A stretch of 64,000 nt of DNA. Source: Casuarius casuarius. Taxonomy: Eukaryota; Chordata; Aves; Casuariiformes; Casuariidae. Made by a program: the position numbers and the translations under genes. The stretch spans positions 2,986,603 through 3,050,602 of the forward strand of contig PTFA01000031.1 in the NCBI GenBank assembly GCA_003342895.1. The letters run 5' to 3'. Shown in pieces: positions 50,506 to 64,000 of this stretch. The stretch's first letter is position 1; every line of letters begins with the position of its first letter. The notes below the pieces were generated by a model, which was not told where the DNA came from, searched no databases, and was given only the letters and a program-made list of their open reading frames with translations.

Positions 50506-53500
50506 ATGGATTTATTAATTTTATATCTAATAACCACAAGTCCCTTCAACAGACAAGATGTTTTGTGGCTTTTGCTATCCATATAAAAAGATGAGTGGAC
50601 AGCAGATTCCCTACCAAGTGCTCACCTATAATAAACAAGTTGCTTGTGAACAAGAGCAGTAACAAAGCTTGGTTTCCAAAGTATTTGTATCCTTAGTCTC
50701 CTAACTCTACTTCCTACTGGACAGACCAAATGAATGTATAAGCCTTGTTTCCTTAGGAAATCAGATGGCAGCTTGGAAAGTATTTAGTCTAATACTATTT
50801 GTTGTAGATGTAGGCAATCGTGCGACTTACTTTTCAGTGGGAAAAGCATTGCTTTCCCTGCTTCAGACACAATAATGACACAACTGTCACACACTTCGCC
50901 TTACCTAGCTCATAGCCTCTATGTATCACACAAGAGTAGCACGGGACTAGAATAGGGTTCAGTGCTATTTCAGATGGGTTTTGTCTCCATCACCTTGTGA
51001 TGAAGAAGAGTAATAGTGTGATAGTAACCACAGAAGAACAGAAGGCCTGCCAAAAGACAGAGCAATGATTTACAGTATTTTCACAAGTAATGACGTTCAG
51101 CAGCTGTAGGAGTATTCTTTAAGAGAAATAGTCATCAGGTTAAGTTAAAGCCAAAATAAGCTATGTTTTATGAGTTTGGCTCACAGCAGTAGTGTCAGCT
51201 ACTGGTACTCTACAAAAACGACCTTCATACAAAGTTCAAAATACCCAATTATACACTCAGAAAGAAACCAATTCAGGTACATTACATTTTAAATGATCAC
51301 ACTTAGCATGGGACCGAACTAGCTTCTTTTTCAAATGGACACATTATGGCAACCTTGAAGGAATGTATTCACACTAATAGGTTTTTTATTATGTAATTCA
51401 ACACAATTTATTTTTATACGGTTCCTTCATACAAGCATATAAAAAAAATTCCTCCAGTCGACAGTAAGTTGAAGCGAAGACAGTAGCATGCAAACACAAC
51501 AATGAAAAGCAACTGTCTTAAGGGGAAAAATGATTGTGTTCTGTGTAGACAGCAACAAGGAGAAATGGGAAAAGCCGAGACTGTATTTAATAAGACATCA
51601 GATCAGAGATGAGTAATGAAGTGAAAGTATGAAATATATCGAGCTCAGTGTAGTTCTGAAAATCCTTTCTTATGTTAATTCAAGATAATCAGGGAGTCAA
51701 TAAGGAAGTTAAAAATGTCAATATGTAATGATAAAAAAGGGGAACCAAGAAGAGCAAAAGGTCATTTTTCTTCCCCTTATACTTGTGTCTCTCTGTAGAC
51801 ACTAGTGATAACCCAACAGTTGAGCTGAGACTCTTTGCTGTCTAGCAGCTTCCTAAATGGAAGGAGGGATAATCGAAATGAGAGCTCAGCTCTGTTTCTT
51901 CCTCCAAAAAAATTTATGCTGTCAAACTACACAGGCAAATTATTAAAAAACATAATATTCTTTCTCTAAGCATTATCAGGAGGAACGATAGACAACTGCT
52001 ACAAAGCTGTGTTTTCCAAATGTGAGGTGTAACCCCCAAAATGATATAAACTACCATTTGAGATAGGGAGACAACTTGTTCTTTAACTCATTTGCTTCCT
52101 GACTACAGAGAAGACTGAATTGATCAAGCCTCTGAAGAGCAACATTTAAGCAATATAATCACTGATTTAACCTACTTCCAATGTTCAGTTCTGGAAAAAA
52201 AAAAAATCTCTAAAAATAACTAATGACATAAGTTTTAGGAAGTTTTTTTGGTTGAACTCTTTGGACACTTACCTGCAATAAAAGTTGTGGCTGTGATTTC
52301 ATGTTTGAGACCTTGCCTATAAAGCCTCTGTTACCCCAAATCTCTATTTCTGCACTTGTATGCTTTTCTGTTACATAAGTAAGGAAAGTTCTCCAAAGTT
52401 CATTAACAGCAGTATACACAAAAAATAGTGTTTTGCTGCAAAAACTGAGTTATGTGACATACATGACAGTGCTATGAATAACATCAGGAAATGACCTGCA
52501 AAGCTCTGCAAGTTTCTAAGCAAGCATTTTATCAGGGCTCTTCTGCACTTTTCATCCAGGCTAGTAGCCCATAGACAGAGAAGAAATACAATCTCTGGCA
52601 TGGCTCCCTGTGCTAAGCAGTAGTGTAACTCATTCGGCTCTGATACAGAAACTAGTTCTTCAAGTCTGAAGAACAGAGACAAATCTAAAGCAGAAACCAG
52701 GAGTGGCTGAAAGAAGTTGAGCAAGTACAAAAGTTCCTGTTGAGGAATCAGAGTGACCAAATCTAAGCTATCCCTGCTAGGGCAAGATCATTTCCTCCAA
52801 ACACTTTGATGCAACTCTTTTTGGCCTAATTTAAACAGCAATAGCTTATGCGGTACCTTTGGAACTATGGAAAGGAACTACACTGGAGAGAACCAGTACA
52901 GAAATACAGTCCCCAATCATGAACTGCTTTAATTATTTAATATTAAGTATTTATTAAAATATTGCCTTCTATTCTCTTCCCTGAATAGAAGACGATACTT
53001 GCTAACGAAGGGTTTAGAAAAATACATGCTTACAACATACTGAAATTATCACAATAATAATCATTTCCACATCATTTGGGGGGCTTAATTGCATTATCTT
53101 TCCAAAGCAAGAAATAACAACACTGGAAATTAATTCAAGTGCTTAGCAGTATTTTTTTACATGAGCTCAAATTGTGAATAAACAAAATCACTCCAGTGAG
53201 TTGGGAGAATAACTTCAAATCTCTAACTTTTTGCTTCTAGAGAATAAAAGAACTAAGTGGGAATTAGTAACAGAATGTTAACAAATGACATACTTTTAAA
53301 ACAGGGGTCTACTACATCTCTCCTTTATGCCTGTACTCAGTAATTCTAATTTACAGCCAAGCAAGAGAAGACATCCATACACAACGTAAGAGACTGGCTT
53401 TCTGCTGGCGCTGCATGCAGAAATCCTACGAAAGTCTCTGAGAATAACTCTTACCGAGACGACAGAAGTGGCCTCCACGTTCCAGGGAGGGCTTACACAT

Positions 53501-56500
53501 GCAGTGCCCAGTTTGACACCTCCTTAGTAGCATAGGTGGTTACTCACATCAGTTGCAGCACAGTCCCCCAAAGGCAATCCACTGCAAGCAAGCAGCGAAT
53601 TCTGAATTCACAGGGCTTTACACAAAGCAGCAGCTCAAACCACAAGCAATAGGAGTGGAAATTAGGCAGATCAAGGCTGTAAACTCCTAACACCACCTCC
53701 TCCAGATCCATGCTTGCACGTGCTCACGGGAAATTCTGTGTGTCTATTAAGTTTACCTATCACTCAGCTTCAATCATGTCTTTCTTGAAAGTAATAAAAA
53801 TTATGCTTGCACTAGTTAGCAATGCTATGCATCAGTTTAAGGTACAAGCTTCTGTGATCAGACTGTAATAACTTGTGCCAGTTTCTCCTTGAATTATAGC
53901 TATTTCTGAAGCAAGTCATCTTTTTCACATTCTTTCTGGCTACAGAGGATAGGTAACAGCAATCTTTGTGCAATGCCATTTGTAAGCTAAATTTATGTTC
54001 CAGATTTGCATGTTAAGTGCCTTACTGGTAAAAGCAGCTCTCAAAGACAGCATGTTTATGCCTCCATTTGTGTTTAAATTTGAATGCTAAAGCAAAGCCA
54101 AGTGAAAAAGCAGATGATTTTAGATCTTTTTGTTTTAAGTCAAGTATGGATTGTTTATTTTCATTATTGACTGAGCATCCTTTTTTAAGAAAAAGGCAAC
54201 TATTTGCATTTGCAAGCTGCCAGGATATTCTGTTATTTTCCACTTGTGCTGACTACTTCATAGCCTACAAACTAGACTATGTACAGTTTTGAAGATCATG
54301 ATGTTTAATTAGTGACTGCTGCCTCTACAACACCCCAAAACCATATTTAATGAGGCGTACCCTATTAGTCATGTATTTGAATTATTCTATTTGGACGATC
54401 TCTGTCTTCTAAGTATTTTTTCTGTTTGTAAGAGAGTGGAACATCAGAGTGATCATCGCTGCTTTTAGTAGTAGCACATCACTACTAAAAGACATATTTT
54501 TTCACCTTGTAAGAGAATTTGTTAGTTTAATTTCAAGATATATTATGACATATGCTGCCAGGTTGTTTTAACATAAGAAGTTTCTTGAGAGATTTTAGTC
54601 TTGAATCATAAACATTTTATATATGCATTCATCAAGCTAGATTTTGCTCCATGTCACACTATCACTTTTAGATCAGAAGTCTGTATTATCCACTTTCACC
54701 ATAATGTTACTCCAACACCTCAATATAATAAAAGATTTTAGAGCCTTATTTCCTGAAGTCCTATCACAATTTTTTCTGTAAACTTCTAACTCTCTCAGTT
54801 GCAGAAAAGAACTTGAAAAAGAGGCCTTGGAAAGTAAAATCCAAATAATCCTCAGAATTATTTTTTAACCAGTACAGATGGATTGTGGTCACAGATATGG
54901 GGAACCCTCAAATCAAACATTTCATGATGCTTTAGACTACTACTCCCTAGTAGCAGGAGCACCTGGAAAGGAGCACCTAGTAGAAAGGAGCACCAGCATT
55001 AGGCCCTGGGCATTTCTAACCTAACCAACCCGTGCAGGCTATCACGGGGGGGGGGCTCCAAGCCTGCGCTGCTGGAGCTGCTGGCAGGCAGCCAAGGCAG
55101 CAGTGGATGCGGCCCTGGGGAAGGCCAAAGAGGCAGCAAGAGGACTTTTGGGGACAAGGGGAAGGAAGTATTCACTATGCGAAGACAGATAACAAGCAAA
55201 GCGACTTACTCCATAAACGATTAGGAGCTGCTGCTCTGGACATGTGCCCTACAGAAAAATGACTTAAGGTTCACCTTATGCTCTATAACTGTTTTTCACA
55301 GCAGTCTGACCTTCAGTTCCTTAAATTTCATGGTCGTATTCGAGATTTTTAACAGAAAAGGCTATCATTCTTACTATTATTTGGTATTAAAATATGAAAG
55401 CAGGGGCAAATGTAACAGGAAAATAAGAGCGAATACGTCTGCAGAAATGCAGCACAGTCTAATAATCCCCTTTTCCTGAAGATTTGTGCAGCCAGTTTTG
55501 ATAAAAACATCTTCAGAAAAATTGTTAAATCTTCTGAGAGCTACCTATTGTCCCTGTGTGTATGCCATAATCCTTCTGAGCTAAAAAAAAAAAGCTAGTG
55601 GCTTGTGGATAAAACCCACACACTGGATACTCACGGGGCGTTCTGGTTACCTAATGACTATATGAAGAGCTTTTGTAGGGGCAGAAGCTGTACTGTAAAT
55701 GACAATCGCAGTGACACATAACCTCCTGGAACTTCTAGGTTAGAGAAACCATGTCTGAAATTTCTCAAAAAGGTGAAATTAGAGTCGCACAGAAGTATAA
55801 AACATTCTGAAGGCAACAGGAAAAAAAAACAATGAAAGAAAGGATCTGAGCTATAAAAAAAACGAGGGGAAGGAGTCAAAAGTCCAACTACGGAAAGGAA
55901 TCGAAGAGAACAAGAAATGGCCTCTGTTCTCTGCTTACACAATTCCAGCTGACCTGCTTCAGTCCTCAAGCTCATTTCCCTTCTAAAAATAAAAGCTACT
56001 TATAAATTTGCCTCATCAATTGAAAATCCATCCATTTGCTATAAAAGCATGGCCATAACAAAATAAATTGTAAAAACTTGCTTCAATGCTTGGTGTGGTT
56101 CTCAAAAATTTAAGCATGGTTGTAGTGATAGCTGTAAACTTTCATAAGTTTGTGCTAATAAAATGGAACTGCCGAACTAGAAATAGTCCTAGATTTTTTT
56201 TTTTTTCCTTTTAGCAGAGATTGTCTACCTGCATGTCAGCTATACGCAAGTAATTAATCCAGATACAGTTCAAGTACAGTGGGTTGGCTATCAAAAGAAA
56301 ATGATTTTCCAAGCTAAACCATCTCTTTTAAAGAAAGTACATACCAGAAGGCAGCAGACACTGTGCAACACGCTAAAGCTAGTTTCTTGGAGTCCCCTCT
56401 TAAATGCGTTCCAGAATATGAAAGATTAAATGAAACTGCTTTCAAAAAGTTTAGTAATACTGTAGCAACTCAAATGAAGTTGTGAAATAGGACAGTCTTT

Positions 56501-57019
56501 CCTTAAAAAATCCAGTTTTGGAGTACTTTAAAAGCATTCCTTGTGGCCCAAAAATAGTTTTGGAAGATTTTGTTCCGATTTGAAAAAAACTGATTTTTTA
56601 CTAACAAATTTTGAATTTTCATTTTTGGCATTAGTGAGGAAGAAGCTGTTTTTCTTCTCCTCTAATAACATCAGAAAGCCTCATTTAACATCATCTTTTT
56701 ATTCAGTACGAAAGACAAGACTGTGCCTCACACTTGCCAAGAACTAGTGTACGCCAGAGACGAGCAATAGCCACGTCCTGCAATTATAGAGCTGCTACAG
56801 TCAGGCAGCTCCCGTCTGCAGCAGCAGCTTCAACCTGCTCTTGCTGCTGAAGAATTTGTTTTGCAGAAAACAGCACCGTCAGAAGCACACGGAATTAGTT
56901 TTAAAGATATTAAACGAAGGCAAGGACCCGAAAATGAATAAATAAATAATTCCATAATTTTTCACCACAGCTGCAACTGCTGGATTATTACACTGCAGAA
57001 TTACTAGGTTTTGATTACT
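50506..57019. other. AT-rich noncoding DNA
   Basis: No exon or RNA gene can be supported. Notable small features are a perfect 11-bp-stem inverted repeat at 54462-54491, a duplicated CTAGTAG...GGAGCACC segment at about 54948-54995, and a GC-rich patch with ten G's at about 55045-55150. A leucine-rich minus-strand frame at 52371-52760 has no ATG at its 5' end and no known domain. Confidence 0.55.
54462..54491. repeat. Inverted repeat, 11-bp perfect stem, 8-base loop
   Basis: CTTTTAGTAGT at 54462-54472 and ACTACTAAAAG at 54481-54491 are exact reverse complements separated by AGCACATC. The stem is too short and AT-rich for a microRNA precursor, and no terminator or TIR context is visible. Confidence 0.85.
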
Positions 57020-57760
57020 TGCCCCCTCCCAAAGAAGCTGGTGCTTCCTCTGGAGCAGAGGACTGAGCTTTACCTGCTTTACTCTTTTCGTTCCACTGCA
57101 GGTACAGTCTGCAAAGTCCGCGTTACTGAGGAGAGAAAGACCAGCTCCTCCAGAGGGCTCTTGGTGGGCTTCAATTATCATCCGGCCCTGACGACCCTCC
57201 AGCAGAGATGTGCTCGATGCCTCCTAGATAGCACCCAACCTCCAGCCCGTGGCGTGAGGAGCCAGCGATGCATCTTCAGTTAGCTCCTCAGCCTCAACGC
57301 GCAACTATATATTGAAACCTGCCGGCTCTTCAAAACCCGTCTAAAGTTCACACGAAGCTCAAGCGTTAGGATGGCCACATTTAGCAGTAAATTGAGCCCA
57401 GGTTTAAATCCTCTGGCAAAGTTCTTGAATCCGCTGTTGCTCCCACTGCCGGCCCCCCTGCCCAGGGGAAACGCGAGGCCCGCGAGGGCTGCCCTCTCCC
57501 AGGCCTCGGATGAAGCTCCTCCGGTCCTGAGCTGCCCTGACGGCAGTGCAGAGGGAGGCAGGCGCTGACTCCATGCCGGTCACGAGTTTTCTTCTCCCCC
57601 AGTCCCTGCCCAGCGGCGAGCAGCGGCTCGGGCATGGGGGACAGCAGGAGCCGCGCCAGGAGCCACCAGGCACCTCACGGAGCAGCAGGTCCTGGTGGGG
57701 CCGCCTCGCCAGCCCGTCCCACCAGGGAGCAGTGGCTGCTTCCGTTCATTCTTCTTTCAC
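57020..57760. promoter_or_regulatory. GC-rich, CpG-bearing patch (island-like)
   Basis: This is the most GC-rich part of the window outside the LTRs, densest at 57450-57720, with CGCGAGG, GGCGAGCAGCGGC and CCGCGCC clusters. Open frames of 65-90 codons run in four conflicting frames on both strands, as expected of GC-rich DNA where stop codons are scarce. None has a domain. It could be a small CpG island promoting an unannotated or noncoding transcript, or an isolated GC-rich patch. No splice donor could be tied to a coding frame. Confidence 0.3.
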
Positions 57761-60700
57761 ATATAAATAAATAAACACAGACATATTTGCATGGACAAAA
57801 ACAGTTTACGATGTCTGGGAAGATGGTGACCTTGCAGCAAAAAACTTCCAGGAGAAGCTGGAGAACTGGTGAGCACGTGTTGATTTATGAGCCTCTATTT
57901 TCTAATTTCAGCTCTTCATCTCAAAGTGGAGAAGAAAGTAGAGCATTCTTTCATTTTACCTATCATTTGGTCACTCTGCATTTCACATGTTTTCTCTTTC
58001 ATATGTTTTCATATATTTTCTCTTTCAGATTTTATCGGCAATGAAGGACACATTTTGCTAGTCTAGATACTGCTAAAGAAAAGGTACTGCATATTACCAG
58101 AGGTTTTGTTTCGTAACTCAGATTTTAAACATTTAAAAAAAGCATGAGGCTGTGACTGAAATGTCTCACTGTTATTAGATTTTAATTAAATATGCCCATT
58201 TCAATACTACTGCTCCATGTGCTGCACACTAATAATCCAAGATCATTTGCCACTGTCTGCAACTGGAAAAAGAAAAAGCCATTATATAACCCTGTCCAAA
58301 TCAGGCCTACATAATGGTATTTTGCTAGTAGAGCTACTCATCCAATGTAAATAATTAAATCCCTTGACTTAAATCCTTTGATTTAAATTCTTAAAAAAAA
58401 ATCCTATAAAGCTAAAACTTCATGAAGCACTTCTATTGTCCTCTTCTCTCTTCCCACCGTAAAACCTGTCACTGCAAAAAGCAAAGTGTCATTCCTGAAT
58501 AGCACAAACATGTTTTTCTTTTTTTAAACACTTCTTAAGGATCTCTCAGTAACTTTAAGTTATTTCATGGCTTGCATGAAGACAAAACGTGGATAATTCA
58601 AAATACTATCTTCATTGTAACATAAGGAAACATTATAATGGTAATATGGCTATTGTAACCTCATTTAAACAATTTCATTTACACAGTTACTATATCGCTA
58701 GCTTTTCGTCTGAGACTAAATATTTTGAGTACTATTCAAAATTACAGACAAATGCTTTTGCTTTAACTAATCATGGCCAGTAGAAATTCTGAGTCACATC
58801 TTTGAGGAGTTACTCCAGTTACTCTACCCAAACAACCAATTCTCAAAGCAGAAACCTATGTCAAACAGCCTAGCATTTATCGAGCAATTATTTCATCATT
58901 CACTCCAGAGCAAAATGTCACAATTTGTGCTGTCATATCTTTTCTGCCAAGAAAAGCAGACATTTGCCATTCTCAAAGGAAGACAATATCCTTCATGATA
59001 AACTGACTTTTCTTCTGACATCACCAGTCAACCAACCAACCAATTAGAATAACTGTATTTTGAGCCAAAATCTTAAGGGAAAACCTCGCTTTATAACATT
59101 TTCAAAACAGTGAATATAAAATACTCCAGATAAAATACTATGAGGTTATTTTTTTCCACCACCTAAAGTAAAGCAACAGTAAGTATTTGGGGAAAATTCT
59201 AGGACAAAGAGTATCTCCATGATACAGTCACAGAGATGATTTGATCATATCATACAGGCAGCTGAGCTTGTTTTAAATCAGCAAGGGCTAGTAGCAGTAG
59301 CAATCTTGTTATGACAGCACACAGTTCCATAAGGGATAATTTACCAATGATTTTTGGTAAAAAAAAAAAAAAATTATTATTTACCTACCGGAAATTACCA
59401 TTTAGCTACCCATGCAGTACTTGTGTGGCCTCCTAACTTTCATTTTGCCTTGCAAATACTGTAAATATGAGGGGCTGGGGATGGTAGATCCAGACTTACT
59501 TGTAACATCTGCCAGGTACATTGAAACCTCACTCAAGGAATCTCTCTGGAGACTAATAAAATGTGGTTGTTTCAAGCAGGTGAAATTCTAATAAAGATGT
59601 ACTGAAATCCATAGTGCCAGTTTTTTGGGGGCTTGCCAGTATGCACTCCGAGTAAAATCAGAGGGAGATAAAAGACTGAAAGTTGCTTTAAACTCCGACT
59701 GTACTGATATTTTGAGAAAAGGGATGAATCTCATTATTATTCACTCCTTGCATTTATGCAAGGAAAGTTGTCAAAATAACTTCACCTTTTGCGTGCTGTA
59801 GAAATGTGGGCTAGAACCTGGTTCCCTGCGTGTGCCTGTACAGTTGTCTGATGTTAGCAAAACATTTCTGTCACCTATGAAATACAGCTACTGTGATACA
59901 GATGTGGTAGTACACTACAAAACTTATTCTAGTGACATAAGGGATATATAACACTATAATATATTTGGTGATTTCTGCAACTGGACTGACCGTAATTTTG
60001 AATACTGTGATGCTACTATTGATGCTAAAAAATTTAGATATTTTAACTATTCAAATAAAACTGAATATTTGAATTGTCCTATACAAGATTAGTGGTGGAG
60101 CACTAGTGTTGAAAGCAGATGCTCAGGACATGCTGCAAATTCTCCTACAGCTGTTGCAGGTTAGTCTATGAAGCCACAGGAAAGCTCTTCTTCAGAGAAG
60201 CTACCAAAGACTGTTGTCACACAAACTCTTCTTCCTTTTCTCCAAACTGGAGAATAGACCATAGGCAGGTCAATCAGTTGGGAGAAGAGGAGAAAGAGTG
60301 TGATCTATCACTCTTTAAGAAGGCAAGCCCAAGAAAAGGAATTAATCATCCTTGCTGAAATCTAGGCTAAAGCCATTTGTATTTAAAGATGGATTTACTT
60401 GAATGTATCCAGAAAGGTATCTCTCAAATCAGCAAAGGATTAGAACGTGCAAGAAAGTGCTAATAATGAACTTAAAAGAAGACTTATGTTCTTACCATTC
60501 TGATGTTATGATTTCGATAGGCCTATGTTGATTTATATTAGCTGACGATTCAGTTTTCACTGTAGAGATTTTCAGACCTGGCCATGCTTGCTACAAATAT
60601 TAATTTATATAAACATTGATTGATTTTTTTGGATACCCTTCTGCTACTAAAAGATGAAAATTTGGAAAGGCTTCTCAATCTGAAATTTATAGCACCCATT

Positions 60701-63700
60701 AAGAGTGTATTTTCTATAATTACAGTTGTGGAGAAGGAAAGGGATGTCATATATCATGATGCCAGTATATCATAAAGTGAAACTAGTACAACAAGCTGTT
60801 GCAGATTAATCATGGAGGACCCTTCCCTTTCTTTTCCCTTTCCCATCTCATCTGGCATGGATCACTGTTTCCTTGCTTGCTCTCAGTTTTGGTAAATATG
60901 ATCCAACACTGAAGAAACACATCATAGATGCCAGTGAAGTCAAGTTTCGACGACTGATAAAATGTACTACGTCAAATTCAGCAAAAAATATGTAGAATGC
61001 ATTTGTACTAGTGATTTAGTGCAATGCAAGTTTTCTTTTGAGGCAGGTTTGCCTTGCATGGTGTGCTCAAAACGTTTGAATCTTTCTTTTGGTGGAGCTG
61101 AGGTTGAAGTCACCACCAGCGCACTGCCCCAAGCACCCTACCTGCAATGTGGGTGCAGGATCCTTTTTCAGTTTCCTTGCTTTGCATACCTGGTGTGTGC
61201 GTAGGACTGGCACCTGCGAGAGTTTCGTTGCAGCAGTAGAGCCAGCTCCAGCACCTCTTCTGCCTCTCTGAGAAGCTGTTCAGTCTAGAGTGACTCGTGA
61301 CTGATCCCAGCACACTCATAATTGAGATACTGGGACATGGACTGGAAGCACCAGAGACTGGGGGAATTACACTTAGAAACTGGTAGCACTCTCAATGGCA
61401 ACAGACAGTAGATACTAGAGTAATCACATCCATTAAGAATCACAGATCATCTCAAAGGATAATATCTGTATCCCTGTATCCCTGTATCTCTGTATCCAAC
61501 CCCCCAAAGTTGCCACTTTGCCTGCTGTCAGACCTTTTCTCACTCACAGACTTTAGATACATGTGACAATATTGGAGATGCTCTGAAAAACAGTTGGGAA
61601 GGAAAGTAAAGACTAGAGGTCTCCTGAACCAGCTGCAAATTTAAACCATTTCATGAGATTATAAACTGCTGGAAGAAACTTCAAATGACTTATTCTGTGT
61701 TTCTCATCCAATCCGGGAAATAAAACTTCTGTGCAAACTCTGTTCATGGTATATTATCGTATTATATATGTATATGAAATACAGCATATAATGGCTTATA
61801 GCAGTATGTAGTTCATATTTTAACCCTTTTGGTATCTGAACAATTAAGAATGGATATGAGATGTGTACATGATCACAGAGAGGAGCATTATTAATTTAAT
61901 TATGTGTAATGCTTAATTTTGACTTCATATTCCATTTTAGAAACTTGGAACTAGCAGATTTGCTGTGAAGTGGAACCCCATTCTAGGGTTCAGATATCGC
62001 AGGAGACAGAGAACATAAAAATTACTTTTGGTAAAGATGTATGGGAACAGTCCTGACCAGGTCCAAGGAGCAGGTCTGATGATACCGCTTTAACAATTTA
62101 CCCGAAGCCAGAGAGTGCTTGCCAGGGTGACACATCTCTCTGCTACAATGGCCCATAGCATTTCAGTGGTGCCTCTTTACAGGAGCACAACTCATGCCTC
62201 AGTCAGGAGGAGGAGCGAGGGTGCCGTCACAACATACCTAACCTGATTTTAAACTAGGAATCTATTGGCAGCAGCCCATAGGCTGGTGCACACAAATCTT
62301 CCCTGCTGAGATGGCCAGAGGCTCATGAGCCCATGCAGCACATTCAAATTAGAGTCAAGGTGGTTCCAAACATCCCTGGAACCTTATACCGACTTCGTCC
62401 CTTCAACCACCATACAGGGCCTCTAATAACTTTTGCAGTCTGTAGGTAAGAGCAATTAAGCAGGGGATAAAATAAGTCAGGTAGGAAACAAAATAGGGAT
62501 GAATCAATTAATACTACTAAAATAAATAACAGCTTAAGGAGCTATTAGTTATTAACTCCACCCTGCTGAAGCTGAAGAAGAAGAAGAGTTTTCATTTTGC
62601 CATTTTTTGTATTGTCACTATGTTATCTTTATCTCAGTCCATGGTATTATCTAGCACAACATTGTCCAGCTTCAGCAGCCACAGGAGTTATATCTTAATT
62701 TTGGAATACTCCTTTCCCTCTCCCTTCTCAATAGTGACAGCAGATCTCAGCATCATGCAACACCACACGTCCTAGAAGTATACCTCATCTTTTCTTGTGG
62801 TCCTAGAGGCAGGTCCCAGTTCTGTGCAAGCTGCTTGCAAACACAGCAAGAAATACTTGCTGTCTGAATATCAATTCCGTGTTTCCAGTGGGTAGAATAG
62901 GAGCATCATAAAGGACAAATTTGGCTCTTCTTTGGACATGTTGGCCTTTATAAATATGAGGATTATTGCCAATAATATAAAACAGAAACAGATTCCACTA
63001 CTAAGTATGTAAGTAATTAATCCAATATTCTAAACTTGAACTAAAGTGTGTGACTGTGTACATGCACTGATGTGTATGTGTGTGAGTAAAGTGATATTTT
63101 TAGACGACCCTCTGTTTCCACAGAAAATTATTCCATTGCTCATATAACACATTATGGCATCATCACATTTCCTTTTTATACCAGTTGTAACATGATCTTT
63201 TTTCCTAAGTGCCCTTTGTTACTCTCTGTCAAAACAATTATATTACAAGCAGCTGTTAATTTACAAAATACATAAAGTGTTGCAGGAATAGGAGATTAGC
63301 TGGCACTGATAATACATGAGATTTGTTTACTTTGGAGGATAAATGCAACAGACACATTACATTACCTTGCCAGGATGACTTACTGCTAGACGTTTCTTCC
63401 CAAAGAAAGAATTTGTCAGAAGGAGTTGGAAAAAAATTCTGTTTAAACATCTTCCATTCAATTGTCCACCAAAACCTAACACCTTGGCAACCAGAAACAA
63501 GAAAGTATACGCAGATGAAAGGGTGTCTCTGTGTGGGAGAAACTGGGTGAGCACTATTCACAAGGTCTCTGAAAAACAGAAAAATATCTCATAGACCCAT
63601 GCCATCTATATAAAAGAGCAACTACTGCCCACAGCTACTGTTAGGAAGGCAGATAAAAGATCAGCCCACTGATCAAGTTCTTACTACGTATTACTACTTC

Positions 63701-64000
63701 AGTAGAATGTGTTGCCTATCCTTCTATAATAAAAGAATAGCAATAGTACTCAAGCTGCTTTTAAGAAGCTATAAAGAAACAAATTGCATTTAAAATGACC
63801 ATTAAGAAACATTTCAGATTGCAAGATCAATTTTGCAGCTGAAAAGAGGAATGAAACCTCGCCACTAGACCCATCCAAAACTGAAGTATGAAATGGGCTG
63901 GAAAATATACTGCTGAACTCTTTGCCAATAGGAAAACAAATTAAATGAAATACTATTTAAGCAATTACATTTTTATAACCTGGGGTGAGAAAAAGAGTAT
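57761..64000. other. AT-rich noncoding DNA
   Basis: No gene or mobile element recognised. Small repeats include a 9-bp-stem inverted repeat at 60049-60074 and four CTGTATCC-type units at 61466-61497. Open frames are about 100 codons or fewer and featureless. Confidence 0.6.
61466..61497 (+). repeat. Four-unit 8-bp tandem repeat
   Basis: CTGTATCC, CTGTATCC, CTGTATCT and CTGTATCC in a row, one transition among 32 bases. It is not the CR1 3' terminal octamer and no LINE sequence lies beside it. Confidence 0.85.

Noticed and set aside
52005..52075. 'ttttccaaatgtgaggtgtaaccccc' as a hAT DNA-transposon end
   Set aside because: No matching inverted end or 8-bp target duplication was seen; the likeness is too short.
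52371..52760. 129-codon minus-strand open frame, leucine-rich and hydrophobic
   Set aside because: The first codon reads TTG rather than ATG, the first ATG comes only near codon 54, no known domain or signal pattern was seen, and a frame of this length is compatible with chance in 64 kb.
57371..57568. ATG-initiated frame in a fair initiation context in the GC-rich patch
   Set aside because: Long frames occur in four conflicting frames on both strands there because GC-rich DNA has few stops; none shows a domain.

Overview
The window looks like nuclear DNA from a bird: a gene-poor, AT-rich stretch, either intergenic or a long intron. The strongest taxonomic clue is a 5'-truncated CR1 non-LTR retrotransposon of the type abundant in bird genomes (28911-29865). 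Crocodilians and turtles also carry CR1, so 'bird' is an inference, supported by the sparse repeat content. I found no host protein-coding exon, tRNA or rRNA that I could defend. The longest open frame, about 252 codons on the minus strand, belongs to the CR1. All others are short, have no recognisable domain, and match what chance gives in a sequence this long.

Layout. 1-12464 is AT-rich unique DNA with a CpG-bearing block at about 3040-4450 (perfect octamer site, possible conserved noncoding element) and a 24-bp perfect palindrome at 10453. 12465-13170 is a graveyard of very old elements: an L3/CR1-like reverse-transcriptase fragment and probable SINE pieces. 13171-19117 is unique DNA with simple repeats and an overlapping pair of octamer sites. 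19118-20301 is a complete solo LTR of an endogenous retrovirus (1184 bp, TG...CA ends, 5-bp target duplication), with tandem repeats in U3 and a duplicated motif in R. 20307-28910 is unique apart from a MIR-like scrap at 24812. After the CR1 come unique DNA, a MIR-like SINE at 32727, a CpG-enriched block at 33410-34420, and a second CpG-bearing block at 36425-37080 with an RFX X-box-like palindrome, a C/EBP-like site and a homeodomain-type site. A SINE tail lies at 49871-49988. A short second solo LTR (50217-50499) is flanked by a 6-bp direct repeat. The rest is AT-rich, with a GC-rich island-like patch at 57020-57760.

No operon or pathway can be read here. The biology visible is retrotransposon history (young LTRs, a middle-aged CR1, very old CR1/L3 and MIR-like relics) plus several candidate cis-regulatory blocks. 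Cross-species alignment would be needed to confirm those blocks. I did not find a convincing new biological system. The best leads are the architecture of the 1.2-kb LTR and the 36.4-37.1 kb block.
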